DNA from: UMGS1498 sp900552335
Lineage (GTDB): Bacteria > Bacillota_I > Bacilli_A > RF39 > UBA660
Assembly (NCBI GenBank): GCA_902477075.1
Contig: CABSFU010000010.1
Span: 1 to 33,284 of the forward strand
Length of the DNA stretch: 33,284 nt
Direction: 5' to 3'
Shown here one piece after another: positions 6,899 to 15,603 of the stretch (the stretch's first letter is position 1; every line of letters starts with the position of its first letter). Below the pieces are notes generated by a model that made no database searches, was not told the origin of the DNA, and was given only the letters and a program-made list of their open reading frames with translations. A program made the position numbers and the translations under genes.

Positions 6899-7363
6899 CT
6901 ATAATTTTTTTCCATATTTTAAAATGGGTTTTATTCCTTTATATATAACATTTACATGTTCTAACATAGAATATAAATTTTTCTTATTTTCATTTTTTAA
7001 TTTAATATACCATTTATTTTGATAATTATAAATATCATAGTTATCTCTATTAATTTTTAAAATATCATCAATTTGATATAAAAATTCATCTTCATGAATT
7101 GAAATTCTCATATCAATTTCATCTTCATAGTATTCCATAAATTCTAGTTTTTCTTCTTTCAATTCCAATATAATTCCATAAATGGAGTCTAGATATATAT
7201 CTACATTATAAAATCCATTCATACAAATTTGATAATTATCTTTTATTTTTAAAAATAATTTTTTAAAATAATTTTCTATTTCACTTCGATTTTCAAAATC
7301 TGCTATTTCTTCCTTTTTAGGAATGTAGATAGTGACATTACAACCTTCTAGAATACATTTCAT
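6899..7363 (-). CDS. Unknown 154-residue protein between ysxC and der
   Basis: I do not recognise this protein. It has no signal peptide or membrane helix, is rich in Ile, Asp, Glu, Lys and Tyr, and looks like a soluble alternating strand/helix fold (for example residues about 50-85 with IYLDSIYGIILELKEEK). A Cys near the N-terminus (MKCILEGC) is the only pair of cysteines close together. It sits in one direction between two GTPase genes, with 9 bases to der and about 40 to ysxC, so it is probably cotranscribed. The ribosome binding site (AGGTGAGG region) is near the ATG. Confidence 0.75.
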   Translation of the reverse strand: MKCILEGCNVTIYIPKKEEIADFENRSEIENYFKKLFLKIKDNYQICMNGFYNVDIYLDSIYGIILELKEEKLEFMEYYEDEIDMRISIHEDEFLYQIDDILKINRDNYDIYNYQNKWYIKLKNENKKNLYSMLEHVNVIYKGIKPILKYGKKL

Positions 7364-7404
7364 ATCCTCACCTATACTATCATATGTAAGAATATGGTTT
7401 TTGT

Positions 7405-7986
7405 CTAAATAATTCTTTCAATTTTTTCTTGAATATCGTGTTTTCCATCTTTTGTAACATTGGAAAATATTACAAAATCATCTCCAACCACTAAATCCAG
7501 TTCATTTAAAATTAAATTTCTTTGTGTTTGTTGCCTTGTAATTCCTACTTTATCAGCCTTAGTAGCAACTATGGTAACTGGTATTTGATAATGTTTCAAA
7601 AATTCATACATTAATTTATCATCTTTACTAGGTTTGTGTCTAAAATCTATTAACATAAATACTTGTTTTAAAGCATCTCTGTTTGTAAGATAATCTTCCA
7701 TCATTAATCCAAATTTTTTTCTTCTCGTCTGACTAATATTAGCAAAACCATAACCTGGAGCATCTACTAAATAAAATTCATCATTTACCAAATAAAAATT
7801 AATAGTTTGCGTTTTGCCTGGATTAGAAGAAGTTCTAGCTAAATTTTTACGATTAATAAGTGTATTAATAAAGCTGCTTTTTCCTACATTAGATCTTCCA
7901 ACTAATAAGAATTCTGGTTTATTATCGGTAGGATATTGACTTCTTCGAACAGCACTAATCACTAATTCTACCTTATGTATTTTCAT
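7405..7986 (-). CDS. ysxC: Ribosome biogenesis GTP-binding protein YsxC/EngB
   Basis: EngB GTPases act in late 50S subunit assembly. The 193-residue product shows G1 GRSNVGKSSFIN near residues 30-41, G3 DAPGYGFA, and G4 TKAD, in the order and spacing of the family (about 195 residues). The ATG is preceded by AAGGTGATAAA. It is the first gene of the run ysxC, unknown 154-residue gene, der. Confidence 0.96.
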   Translation of the reverse strand: MKIHKVELVISAVRRSQYPTDNKPEFLLVGRSNVGKSSFINTLINRKNLARTSSNPGKTQTINFYLVNDEFYLVDAPGYGFANISQTRRKKFGLMMEDYLTNRDALKQVFMLIDFRHKPSKDDKLMYEFLKHYQIPVTIVATKADKVGITRQQTQRNLILNELDLVVGDDFVIFSNVTKDGKHDIQEKIERII

Positions 7987-8074
7987 TTTATCACCTTTTT
8001 TTCAAGACAGAGTAGATTATAACATGTTTTTATACACTTGTCAAAATTGATTCTATTACTAGTATATACTATTT

Positions 8075-8101
8075 AAAAAAAAAAAGAGTTTTTAACTCTT
8101 T
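8075..8101 (-). terminator. Intrinsic terminator of the cysteine-repeat gene
   Basis: Stem AAAGAGTT/AACTCTTT (8083-8090 with 8094-8101) overlapping the stop codon, followed on the minus strand by a long T run. Confidence 0.85.
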
Positions 8102-8927
8102 ATGAATGACATGCACTTTGTGCGCTAATGTCACTTCTTTCATGGTAACCACTTGGACATGCACTGTCGGCAACATTACTTGTATCCCATTTATACACAT
8201 TTCCGCTACCATTACATTGATAACATTTATTTTCTACATAGCGACAAGAGCCAGCTTCTGTAATATCATTTCTTTCATGATAACCACTTGGGCACGCACT
8301 ATCGGCAACATTATCCATACCCCATTTATATACATTTTCGTTACTATTACATTGATAACATTTTTTTTCTATGTATTTTTCCTTGCATTCTTTTTCTGAT
8401 AAGTCTACTTTCACATAGCCGCCTGAACACGCAGAAGTAGTTCCGGGATTTGTTGACCATATATATTTGTCGGTATCACTACTACACTGATAACAGGCAG
8501 CTTCAACAACAGTATATTTGTGACAATCATTATTTACAAAGCAATCGATACAGGCCAAAATATTATTAGAATCATCTACATTAATCAATCTAAATACAAA
8601 CTGAACAATTGTAATTACTAAGAACACACAAATCGCTCCAATAATTCTTTTAACAAATCTTGTTTGTGACTCTTTCATTCCTTTTTCATCTTGACTAGTT
8701 ACTGCTTTTCCAAAGTCTAGCATTCCCATAATAATTAAAATAATAGGAACAGCAATTTTAACAATATTAATTACATTTTTAAATAAAATAGGTAAAGCAG
8801 CTGGAATATCATCCACAATACCACAAGAAACTGTTGAATAAGAAACTCCTATTTCCTCTGCCTTTACATAATTTATTCCAAATAACATAATCATTAAAAT
8901 AACAATACTTTGCCATATTTTTTTCAT
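8100..8927 (-). CDS. VirB2/TrbC-like pilin membrane protein with C-terminal Cys repeats
   Basis: The 275-residue product has a signal peptide (residues 1-23), two membrane helices (about 52-70 and 94-115) and, between them, the loop MGMLDFGKAV typical of TrbC/VirB2 pilin-like proteins of Firmicutes and mollicutes. A C-terminal extracellular part holds three repeats of about 45 residues (145-189, 190-234, 235-275). Each repeat has CYQC, a Trp, then AC-x-G-Y and a final Cys; units 2 and 3 share NVADSACPSGYHER. Four Cys per unit suggests disulfides or metal binding. No other secretion or conjugation gene is nearby; it is monocistronic with its own promoter and terminator. Family call is inference from topology and the loop motif. 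Confidence 0.7.
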   Translation of the reverse strand: MKKIWQSIVILMIMLFGINYVKAEEIGVSYSTVSCGIVDDIPAALPILFKNVINIVKIAVPIILIIMGMLDFGKAVTSQDEKGMKESQTRFVKRIIGAICVFLVITIVQFVFRLINVDDSNNILACIDCFVNNDCHKYTVVEAACYQCSSDTDKYIWSTNPGTTSACSGGYVKVDLSEKECKEKYIEKKCYQCNSNENVYKWGMDNVADSACPSGYHERNDITEAGSCRYVENKCYQCNGSGNVYKWDTSNVADSACPSGYHERSDISAQSACHS

Positions 8928-8951
8928 AAAAATTCCCCTAACTATAGTTTA

Positions 8952-8980
8952 ATTATACCGAATTTTAATAGATAATTCAA
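8952..8980 (-). promoter_or_regulatory. Sigma-A promoter of the cysteine-repeat gene
   Basis: TTGAAT (8980-8975), 17-base spacer, TATAAT (8957-8952) on the minus strand, ending 25 bases before the ATG at 8927. Confidence 0.65.
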
Positions 8981-9016
8981 GGGATAAATTAGTATAATAT
9001 CTGTAATTATTTTTAA

Positions 9017-9022
9017 TATAAT
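9017..9022 (+). promoter_or_regulatory. TATAAT -10 directly before an ATG (possible leaderless start)
   Basis: TATAAT ends five bases before the ATG at 9028, and no ribosome binding site is present. The same spacing occurs before spoVB (31071-31076). No clear -35 is visible. Confidence 0.35.
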
Positions 9023-9027
9023 TTACT

Positions 9028-9420
9028 ATGAAGAATAATACAAAAGAAATTGATTTACTTACTATTCAATTGTGGGCCACTATTTTTTATGTTGGAAGTC
9101 TTTTTATATCGATTTCTTTAACTTATGATGAAAGGGAAAAATTAAAAAATAAAAGTGGCATTTTTTCAGAAACTCAAAACCAAACAATGTCAATTTTTAA
9201 TAGATGGCTCGTATTATTCTTAACTTTGTCTTTTCTTTACGTTAGTTATCAAAATGTAAAATTAAATAAACAAAAAAACCAAAAAACTTGGCCTTTTGAA
9301 TTACAACTCTTTTCAAGTGAACTATCCACAATAGCTGCTATCATTGTTTTATATGTTGTCATTAAAACTTCTGGTGAACAATATTCAATTGTTTCAGGAA
9401 TTGAAAACCCTAATTTATAG
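9028..9420 (+). CDS. Unknown 130-residue membrane protein
   Basis: I do not recognise the family. Three hydrophobic segments are visible: about residues 12-32 (LWATIFYVGSLFISISL), 58-76 (RWLVLFLTLSFLYVSY) and 98-112 (LSTIAAIIVLYVVI), separated by charged loops, which suggests an integral membrane protein. There is no purine-rich ribosome binding site upstream of the ATG; a TATAAT ends five bases before it. It is convergent with nrnA and their 3' ends overlap by 11 bases. It diverges from the cysteine-repeat gene. Confidence 0.65.
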   Translation: MKNNTKEIDLLTIQLWATIFYVGSLFISISLTYDEREKLKNKSGIFSETQNQTMSIFNRWLVLFLTLSFLYVSYQNVKLNKQKNQKTWPFELQLFSSELSTIAAIIVLYVVIKTSGEQYSIVSGIENPNL

Positions 9421-10375
9421 TCTTTTCATATTCTTCACACACTTTATCTAAATCCTTTATTAAAGCATCTACTTCATTAAAATCAGATACTCTAACACCA
9501 CTGGAATAAATATGACCACCACCATTATATTTACTGGCAGTTTCATTTATAATCGGTCCACGAGAACGGATAGAACCTCTAATATTGTTATTATTTTTAT
9601 CTTGTGTAAATACACCCCATGCATAAACTTCTTCTATATAATTAAAATCATTTACCATGTTTCCAGCAGTAGCTGCATCTACTCCATATTTTAATAATTC
9701 TTCTTCCGTTATTTTAACATATCCAAAACCATGTTCCGTAATTTTTAATTCATGAAATAAATATCCTTCAAAACGAATTTCTTTAAATGGTCTTAAATAT
9801 AAATGATCATATAATTTTGAAAAATCAATTTCTGTTTCTTTAATTAGTTTTGACACCAAATCAAATGTCTTAGGTGTTGTATAGTAAAATAAGAAGCGAT
9901 CTGTATCTGCTACCAACCCTAAAAATAATTTTTCTGCTGCATCTTTTGTCATTTTTAATTTAGTATTAAAAGTTAATTCCATAATTAATTGAGAAGCGCT
10001 GGAAGCAGAATCATCAATCCACTCTATGTCACAAAATTTTTCAATAAAAGGATGGTGATCTATCTTGATACTAGAAGAAAACCTTGTTGGATCTACACCA
10101 TCTACCCTTTGCTTATTTGGTGTATCCGTTACAATTAATAATGAATTTTGATACATAGATTCATCAAATTTATCAATGTGCCCTAAATAACGAAATTTAC
10201 TAGTTGGATATCCTACACAAAAAACTTTTTTATCAGGGAAAGTAGCTTGAATAATTTCTTTTAATCCAATACTACTTCCTAATGCATCGGGATCAGGTCC
10301 AACATGTCTTGCAATTACGATGGTATCATATTTTTGAATTTGATGATATATTTTTTTATAAATGCTATTTAACAT
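9410..10375 (-). CDS. nrnA: DHH-family nanoRNase/pAp phosphatase (NrnA-like)
   Basis: NrnA-type enzymes degrade 2-5-mer RNA and dephosphorylate pAp. The 321-residue product has a DHH domain: ARHVGPDPDALGSS near residues 22-35 (His and two Asp metal ligands), VTDTPN, and the DHH motif in KIDHHPF. A C-terminal DHHA1 domain ends with GGGHIYSSGVRV, the substrate-binding glycine-histidine motif. Length matches the family. The start lies 2 bases after the ackA stop, so the pair is an operon read ackA then nrnA. Confidence 0.92.
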   Translation of the reverse strand: MLNSIYKKIYHQIQKYDTIVIARHVGPDPDALGSSIGLKEIIQATFPDKKVFCVGYPTSKFRYLGHIDKFDESMYQNSLLIVTDTPNKQRVDGVDPTRFSSSIKIDHHPFIEKFCDIEWIDDSASSASQLIMELTFNTKLKMTKDAAEKLFLGLVADTDRFLFYYTTPKTFDLVSKLIKETEIDFSKLYDHLYLRPFKEIRFEGYLFHELKITEHGFGYVKITEEELLKYGVDAATAGNMVNDFNYIEEVYAWGVFTQDKNNNNIRGSIRSRGPIINETASKYNGGGHIYSSGVRVSDFNEVDALIKDLDKVCEEYEKTIN

Positions 10376-10377
10376 CT

Positions 10378-11559
10378 TTATTCTCCAATTAATTCTACTG
10401 TATCTTGTGCTATCATAAGCTCTTCATTTGTTGGAACTACATAAAGAGATACTTTTGATTCTGGAGCACTAATACAAACTTCTTCACCTCTAATTTGATT
10501 TGCTTCTTCATTTAAAGTGATGCCTAAGCAAGAAAGTTTCTTTACAATAGCTTCTCTCGCTTCTGCTGCATTTTCGCCTAAACCAGCTGTAAAGATGATT
10601 GCATCTACCCCATCTGCTTCCACATAATATTCTGCAATGTATTTAACAACTGTACTAACATATTTTTCAAAAGCTAGTACACATTTTTTATCATTTTCTT
10701 TTACACCAGCATAAATGTCTCTAAAATCACTTGACTTTTCACTCAACCCTAAGAATCCAGATTTCTTATTTAAATCGTTCATAACTTCATCTAAAGTTTT
10801 ACCAGTTTGTTCCATAATATAAGGAATAATAGAAGCGTCTATATCTCCACTACGTGTTCCCATCATGATTCCAGCAAGTGGTGTGAATCCCATTGTAGTA
10901 TCTAAACATTTTCCATTTTTTACAAGAGATAAAGAGCCACCACTACCTAAGTGACAAATAATTGCTTTATATTCATCTTTTCCTAATAATCTTGGAATTT
11001 GTTTACTGATATAACAATGGCTTGTTCCATGAAAACCATATTTACGAACGCCATATTTTGTATACCATTCATATGGTACTGGATAAATATAATTAATTTC
11101 ATCCATTGTTTGGTGGAAAGCTGTATCAAATACACCAACCATTGGTACATTTGGTAATGCTTTTTTTACTGCCTCAATTCCTAAAATATTAGCTGGATTA
11201 TGAAGTGGTGCTAAAGGAATATATTTTTTTAAATCTTCTACTACTTCATCAGTAATAATAACAGAATGATCATATTTATCTGCACCATGTACTAGTCTAT
11301 GACCAATTCCATCAATTTCATCTAAAGATGAAATAATATGTAGAGATACCAAACGATCTAATAACACCTCTACTGCTACAGTATGATTTGGCATTTCTAC
11401 TTCTTCTCTTATTTTTTCACCATTATATTTAATTGTATAAAAACTATTTGGCAAAGTTACTCTTTCAAAATATCCGCTTGCAATACATGTTTGATTTTTC
11501 ATATCAAATAGGCTAAATTTTAAAGAGCTACTTCCCGCATTAATTGACATTATTTTCAT
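10378..11559 (-). CDS. ackA: Acetate kinase, paralog 1
   Basis: Acetate kinase makes ATP from acetyl phosphate and ADP. The 393-residue product has the ASKHA fold motifs: NAGSSSLKF at the N-terminus, GHRLVHGAD (catalytic Arg region), DTAFHQTM, YGFHGTSH, MGTRSGDID (second catalytic Arg) and TNEELMIAQDT (C-terminal Glu). One unusual point is LGSGGS where the phosphate-2 loop usually reads LGNGAS; the paralog at 14307 has the usual form. Start is preceded by GAAGGTAGC. A TATAAT (11590-11585) lies upstream just after the pilin terminator. Downstream is nrnA. Confidence 0.93.
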   Translation of the reverse strand: MKIMSINAGSSSLKFSLFDMKNQTCIASGYFERVTLPNSFYTIKYNGEKIREEVEMPNHTVAVEVLLDRLVSLHIISSLDEIDGIGHRLVHGADKYDHSVIITDEVVEDLKKYIPLAPLHNPANILGIEAVKKALPNVPMVGVFDTAFHQTMDEINYIYPVPYEWYTKYGVRKYGFHGTSHCYISKQIPRLLGKDEYKAIICHLGSGGSLSLVKNGKCLDTTMGFTPLAGIMMGTRSGDIDASIIPYIMEQTGKTLDEVMNDLNKKSGFLGLSEKSSDFRDIYAGVKENDKKCVLAFEKYVSTVVKYIAEYYVEADGVDAIIFTAGLGENAAEAREAIVKKLSCLGITLNEEANQIRGEEVCISAPESKVSLYVVPTNEELMIAQDTVELIGE

Positions 11560-11593
11560 ACGCTACCTTCTTTCTACCGTTTTCATTATACTA

Positions 11594-11620
11594 TAAAAAA
11601 AGAAGTAAAGCTACTTCTTT
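11594..11620. terminator. Terminator after the pilin-like gene at 11629
   Basis: 9-bp stem (AAAGAAGTA/TACTTCTTT, 11599-11607 with 11612-11620), 4-base loop, followed on the minus strand by a T run. Confidence 0.8.
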
Positions 11621-11628
11621 CAAATTAT

Positions 11629-12774
11629 TTAAGCTGAAAAATATAATTTTGTAATAGATGCACTAATACTACATGTATTAGCAGTTTGATAAGTTTGGTA
11701 AGCATTAGCAGTGAAAGAAATAATGCTATTTTCACCATACGCTGATATATCAATCATTGCATTTACATTGAAATTATTATATGCAGAATAAACCTCTTTG
11801 TTATTAATATACACTTTTAATGAAGTTTCTGTATTGGTGTTAATAGTAGAACTACCACTTGCTACAAAATTTAAAGTTTTATAAGGTCTCAAATCAATTC
11901 TATCTTTTAATGTTATAGTTGCTGAAGAAGAAGCATAAGTGTCCGCATTAGACTTAGTTGCATAAAATGCCAATTTCCCAGATTGAATAGAATAAGAATA
12001 TCCACCCGTGTTATTATTCACTTCATGTCCAGTTGAGCCAATCCATTCCGATGTGTTGAATGGAGCCCCCAAGGACATGTGTGCCGGAAATTTTTCTTTT
12101 AAAATGCTATAAATATCACTAAGTGAAGTTTCTTGTGTAACTCCCAATCCGCTATATTGAAGGGCATCTGATAGCTGATTTACTACTTCTTGTTCTTCTA
12201 TTCCTGTAGAAATTTTATCTATATTATTTGCCATATCATCAAATGAAGCACTACTGCTTGTTTCAATTCCCTTATTTGTAATTGAATCAGCTATTTTCTT
12301 TTTACCATCATTCAATTCATCTAATAATTTATTGTATTTACTTTTCGATATAGTTTCATCTATTTGATAATTTTCATCATCATAATTACAGCTTCCTTCT
12401 TTGGTTGTAATTGTTGTTTGATTTGCTAGTTTTAAAGCTGCATGTGTTCCATCTTCTATACAAGCAGACACCTTACCGTCTGAATATAAAATTAATCTTC
12501 CTTCTTGAATAAATCCTTTGTATTCTAATTTTTCATTCTCACTAAAACATCCATCCTTTGAGCATATAAATGTTTTTGTTTCTGGATTATCTATCATTTT
12601 TGTCGAATAGTATAAATCTGCTGACTCTATTAAACCATTTACACTTGCTGTTAAAGCTCCCATTTTAGAAGATTTAATGACATTTCCAATTAGTGAAATA
12701 GTAATGAATGATACTATTGCCAATATCACAATTACTGCTAATAATTCAATTAATGTAAATCCTTTTTTATTCAT
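11629..12774 (-). CDS. Type IV pilin-like protein with tail-fibre-like head, divergent member
   Basis: The protein starts MNKKGFTLIELLAVIVIL (prepilin signal, Glu at mature position 5). The start at 12774 is chosen because GAGGGG precedes it; a longer frame to 12831 has no site. After the pilin helix comes a Cys-containing domain (KDGCFSENEKLEYKG; ACIEDG; GSCNYDD) similar in layout to the other copies, then a helical linker (residues about 150-220, repeated MANNIDKIS and LSDALQYSGL-like heptads). A beta-rich C-terminal head of about 150 residues full of Ser, Thr, Asn and Tyr follows. The head resembles carbohydrate-binding or phage tail-fibre tips in composition; this is impression, not proof. 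381 residues. Confidence 0.85.
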   Translation of the reverse strand: MNKKGFTLIELLAVIVILAIVSFITISLIGNVIKSSKMGALTASVNGLIESADLYYSTKMIDNPETKTFICSKDGCFSENEKLEYKGFIQEGRLILYSDGKVSACIEDGTHAALKLANQTTITTKEGSCNYDDENYQIDETISKSKYNKLLDELNDGKKKIADSITNKGIETSSSASFDDMANNIDKISTGIEEQEVVNQLSDALQYSGLGVTQETSLSDIYSILKEKFPAHMSLGAPFNTSEWIGSTGHEVNNNTGGYSYSIQSGKLAFYATKSNADTYASSSATITLKDRIDLRPYKTLNFVASGSSTINTNTETSLKVYINNKEVYSAYNNFNVNAMIDISAYGENSIISFTANAYQTYQTANTCSISASITKLYFSA

Positions 12775-13005
12775 ATGATACCCCTCACTTTTTATTATTT
12801 GTATTTTTCTATTCTTTACACATTTTACCATAGTAATTTTTAATTGTAAATCAAAGCATTGTATTTAAATAAAAAAAGAGATTGATAAAATACTCACTCT
12901 CTCATTTACAAATAACAAACACTAAATTTTTCATTACCTATACTTGTCTTTATAGACCTTACAAACTATATTACTAATTTTATTATCATGTTTAATATAA
13001 CAAAA
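12775..13005 (-). promoter_or_regulatory. Leader of the divergent pilin gene
   Basis: It keeps TTGTTA (13003-12998), a 24-base gap and TAATAT inside a conserved 17-base motif (12976-12960), as in the three near-identical copies. Next comes a weak hairpin at about 12903-12918. Then comes a terminator-like stem (about 12879-12905, 7 of 8 pairs between GAGAGTGA and TCAATCTC) followed by seven T. There is no G homopolymer. About 100 bases further on is the GAGGGG ribosome binding site. Confidence 0.5.
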
Positions 13006-13043
13006 TCCATATGAGATTCCAACCTATTTTAAGAAATTATTTT

Positions 13044-13928
13044 TTACTTTCTAATTTTAATAACATCATCATCTTTTAACTTTCCAATAAGTAAAGAGGA
13101 GGTATCTATATGATTTTTTCTATTTTCTTCTACTTGCTTTTCATCATAATTGGCGTAACAATATTTACAAAAATGACTACATGTATTGTATACTCCAACA
13201 TCCACCATTTCAACACACTTACAATTGTTTCCTCTAACTTTCCACGTTTTAAAGTTGGTTTTCCCTGTCAATTGAAAAGCCAAAGTATGAGATAAACACT
13301 CTTTCTTGTCAAATCCATATTCCACTAAGTTTTTCTTTTCACAACAAGTTTGAATAGTCATATTATGAACATGTGCAATAGCGCTAAAATTTTTTCCTAT
13401 CGCTTCATAATCAGATTCTAAAAATGGGTTATTTTTTAAAATGGGTTTATTTTTCTGAACATTTTTATAGTCATCCAAAAAAGAAATAATAATATGTTCT
13501 ACAAAACCATCTAATAAAGTACATAAATGTTCAAACGATTTAATATGATAATTGATGTCATATTTTTCACTTAAAAAGATAGGATCATACCTTACATATA
13601 CATATTTTTTTCCAATCATAGAAGAGATTTTTTTGATTGCTTCTATGATTTGTCCCTTTGGAGGAACATTTGGTTCAATATCTTTTTGATAAGGTGTTAG
13701 AGTAATATGAAATAAAATTGGCTTTTGAATCTCAGAAATATCTTTTAAAATAGGAATCGGATTTTTTGTACAAAATAAGATAGCATCTACATCCTCAAAA
13801 TAAATGCGACTAACAAATTTTGGTTGAAAAGGATTTCTAACATCTAAAAAACCTTCTCTATAGCGATTCATAAACCATTTAGAATAAAAAGCAACGATAT
13901 CGGTTCTACCACTAACATTTAATATCAT
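13044..13928 (-). CDS. DUF1848 family protein
   Basis: The 294-residue product begins MILNVSGRTDIVAFYSKWF and contains the DUF1848 pattern: DVRNPFQP, FCTKNP, HITLTPY and YVRYDPIF. Near the C-terminus is CSHFCKYCYANY, a C-x3-C-x2-C cluster of radical-SAM style that probably binds an iron-sulfur cluster. Two further Cys-rich spots (CCEKKN, NNCKCVE) may add ligands. The reaction is not known to me. Its start overlaps the stop of the DUF4186 gene (ATGA), so the two are translationally coupled; both follow ackA2. Confidence 0.85.
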   Translation of the reverse strand: MILNVSGRTDIVAFYSKWFMNRYREGFLDVRNPFQPKFVSRIYFEDVDAILFCTKNPIPILKDISEIQKPILFHITLTPYQKDIEPNVPPKGQIIEAIKKISSMIGKKYVYVRYDPIFLSEKYDINYHIKSFEHLCTLLDGFVEHIIISFLDDYKNVQKNKPILKNNPFLESDYEAIGKNFSAIAHVHNMTIQTCCEKKNLVEYGFDKKECLSHTLAFQLTGKTNFKTWKVRGNNCKCVEMVDVGVYNTCSHFCKYCYANYDEKQVEENRKNHIDTSSLLIGKLKDDDVIKIRK

Positions 13929-14275
13929 GATATTTCTCTCTCAATCCACGTTAGAATAATATTTACAATATAATCTATCTCCTCTTTTGTAAGTTCATGA
14001 CTTGGCTCAATATGATGCCATTTGAATAAACATCCTCTACAACAAGTAGCAGTAGCATGTTCTGCTATAAAAACAGGATGCCCTTTCATCGGTGTCTGTT
14101 TACCATCATTTGATAAGTGAATTTTAAGTCTTTGATTAATAAAGTCATAAGCATGTCTTTCTATTACACCCATTCCTTTTTCTCTTATATATTCTTTATC
14201 CTTTTCTTTTAGATGAAAACTATTTCTAAATTTAGACTTTGCTAATTGATTTAATATATTTTCTATTTGATTCAT
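13925..14275 (-). CDS. DUF4186 family protein
   Basis: The 116-residue product contains the DUF4186 signature: KFRNSFHL, a central helix, HPVFIAEHATATCCRGC with paired Cys, and KWHHIEPSHELT. His and Cys in these motifs suggest metal binding; function is unknown. The start at 14275 is set by GGAGG directly upstream; a longer in-frame start at 14338 would overlap ackA2 by 32 bases and lacks a site. It lies 31 bases after ackA2 and overlaps the DUF1848 gene by 4 bases. It ends in TGA, evidence that TGA is a stop here. Confidence 0.85.
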   Translation of the reverse strand: MNQIENILNQLAKSKFRNSFHLKEKDKEYIREKGMGVIERHAYDFINQRLKIHLSNDGKQTPMKGHPVFIAEHATATCCRGCLFKWHHIEPSHELTKEEIDYIVNIILTWIEREIS

Positions 14276-14306
14276 TTTTCCTCCAAAAAAAGTACCAATG
14301 GTACTT

Positions 14307-15497
14307 TTAATTTGATAAGGCATATGTATCTCTTGCAATCATCAATTCTTCATCAGTTGCTTCTACATAAACTGGAATTTTTGATTCTTCTTTCGTAATA
14401 ATACCTTCTACGCCTTTTCTTACAATTGTTGCATTATTTTTTTCTTCATCTAATAAAATTCCCAAAGAAGTTAATTTTTTAAGTACTTCCCCTCTAATAA
14501 TAGAATCGTTTTCTCCACCACCAGCTGTAAAACAAATTGCATCTACTTTACCATCTAATTTTACATAGTATTTGGCAATATAATCGACTATTTTATCTGT
14601 ATACATATCAAAGGCTAAGATTACTTTTTCTTCATTCGCATAGAAAGCTCTGTCTAGATCTCTTAAATCACTCATACCAGCAATTCCCTCTAAACCACTT
14701 TCTTTATTTAACATGCTGTCTATTTTTTCTAAATTAAATCCTGTTTTTTTCATAACATAATTCAACATTGTATAATCAATATCTCCACTACGTGTTCCCA
14801 TCATAATTCCGGCATTTGGAGTAAATCCCATAGAAGTATCTATACATTTTCCTCCTTCAATTGCTGATACACTAGCCCCATTACCAATATGACAAATAAT
14901 TAAATTTGGTTTTTCATTTTTTAAAATCATCTTCATTTTTTCAGTTATAAAGCGATGGCTTAACCCATGAAAGCCATACTTACGAACATGATATTTTACA
15001 TACCATTCATATGGTACTGGATATAAATAAGTTTTTTCCTTCATAGTTTGATGAAATGCTGTATCAAAACAGGCTACTTCTACAGCTGTTGGAATTGCTT
15101 TTTGAAAAGCTTTTACACCTATTAAATTAGCTGGATTGTGAAGTGGAGCTAAATCAGATATAGATTCAATTTCCTGTAAAACACGATCATCAATGATAAC
15201 ACTTTTTGAATATTTATTTCCACCATGTACAATTCTATGTCCAACTGCTTTAATTTCACTTAAATTTTGAATCATTTTTTGTGCGATTAATTCTTTTAAC
15301 AGTAATTGAACTGCTTCTCCATGATTTTTTATTTCGACATCTTTTCCTATTTTTTCATCACCAATACGAATGCTATAATTGCTTCCTTCTAAACCAATTC
15401 TATCAAATGTACCCTTCATTAATACTTTTTCCTCTGGCATCTCATATAAACGAAATTTTAAAGTAGAACTTCCAGCATTTACTGATAATAATTTCAT
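14307..15497 (-). CDS. ackA: Acetate kinase, paralog 2
   Basis: The 396-residue product has the full acetate kinase motif set: NAGSSTLKFRLYEM, GHRIVHGGN, DTAFHQTM, YGFHGLSHRF, HIGNGASVSA, DTSMGFTP, MGTRSGDID and TDEELMIARDT. It keeps the usual GNGAS loop that differs in the copy at 10378. The two paralogs are clearly divergent along their length, so this is not a recent duplication. It heads a likely operon with DUF4186 and DUF1848. Whether both kinases use acetate, or one prefers another short acid, cannot be read from the sequence. No phosphotransacetylase gene is in the window. Confidence 0.93.
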   Translation of the reverse strand: MKLLSVNAGSSTLKFRLYEMPEEKVLMKGTFDRIGLEGSNYSIRIGDEKIGKDVEIKNHGEAVQLLLKELIAQKMIQNLSEIKAVGHRIVHGGNKYSKSVIIDDRVLQEIESISDLAPLHNPANLIGVKAFQKAIPTAVEVACFDTAFHQTMKEKTYLYPVPYEWYVKYHVRKYGFHGLSHRFITEKMKMILKNEKPNLIICHIGNGASVSAIEGGKCIDTSMGFTPNAGIMMGTRSGDIDYTMLNYVMKKTGFNLEKIDSMLNKESGLEGIAGMSDLRDLDRAFYANEEKVILAFDMYTDKIVDYIAKYYVKLDGKVDAICFTAGGGENDSIIRGEVLKKLTSLGILLDEEKNNATIVRKGVEGIITKEESKIPVYVEATDEELMIARDTYALSN

Positions 15498-15603
15498 ATT
15501 TTCCCTCTTTCTTTTTAGGTATGTTATTTATATATGTCTACATTTTTATTTTATACTTTTTTAAATATATTTTTTATATTGAATATTTTTATTACTGTCA
15601 TTT

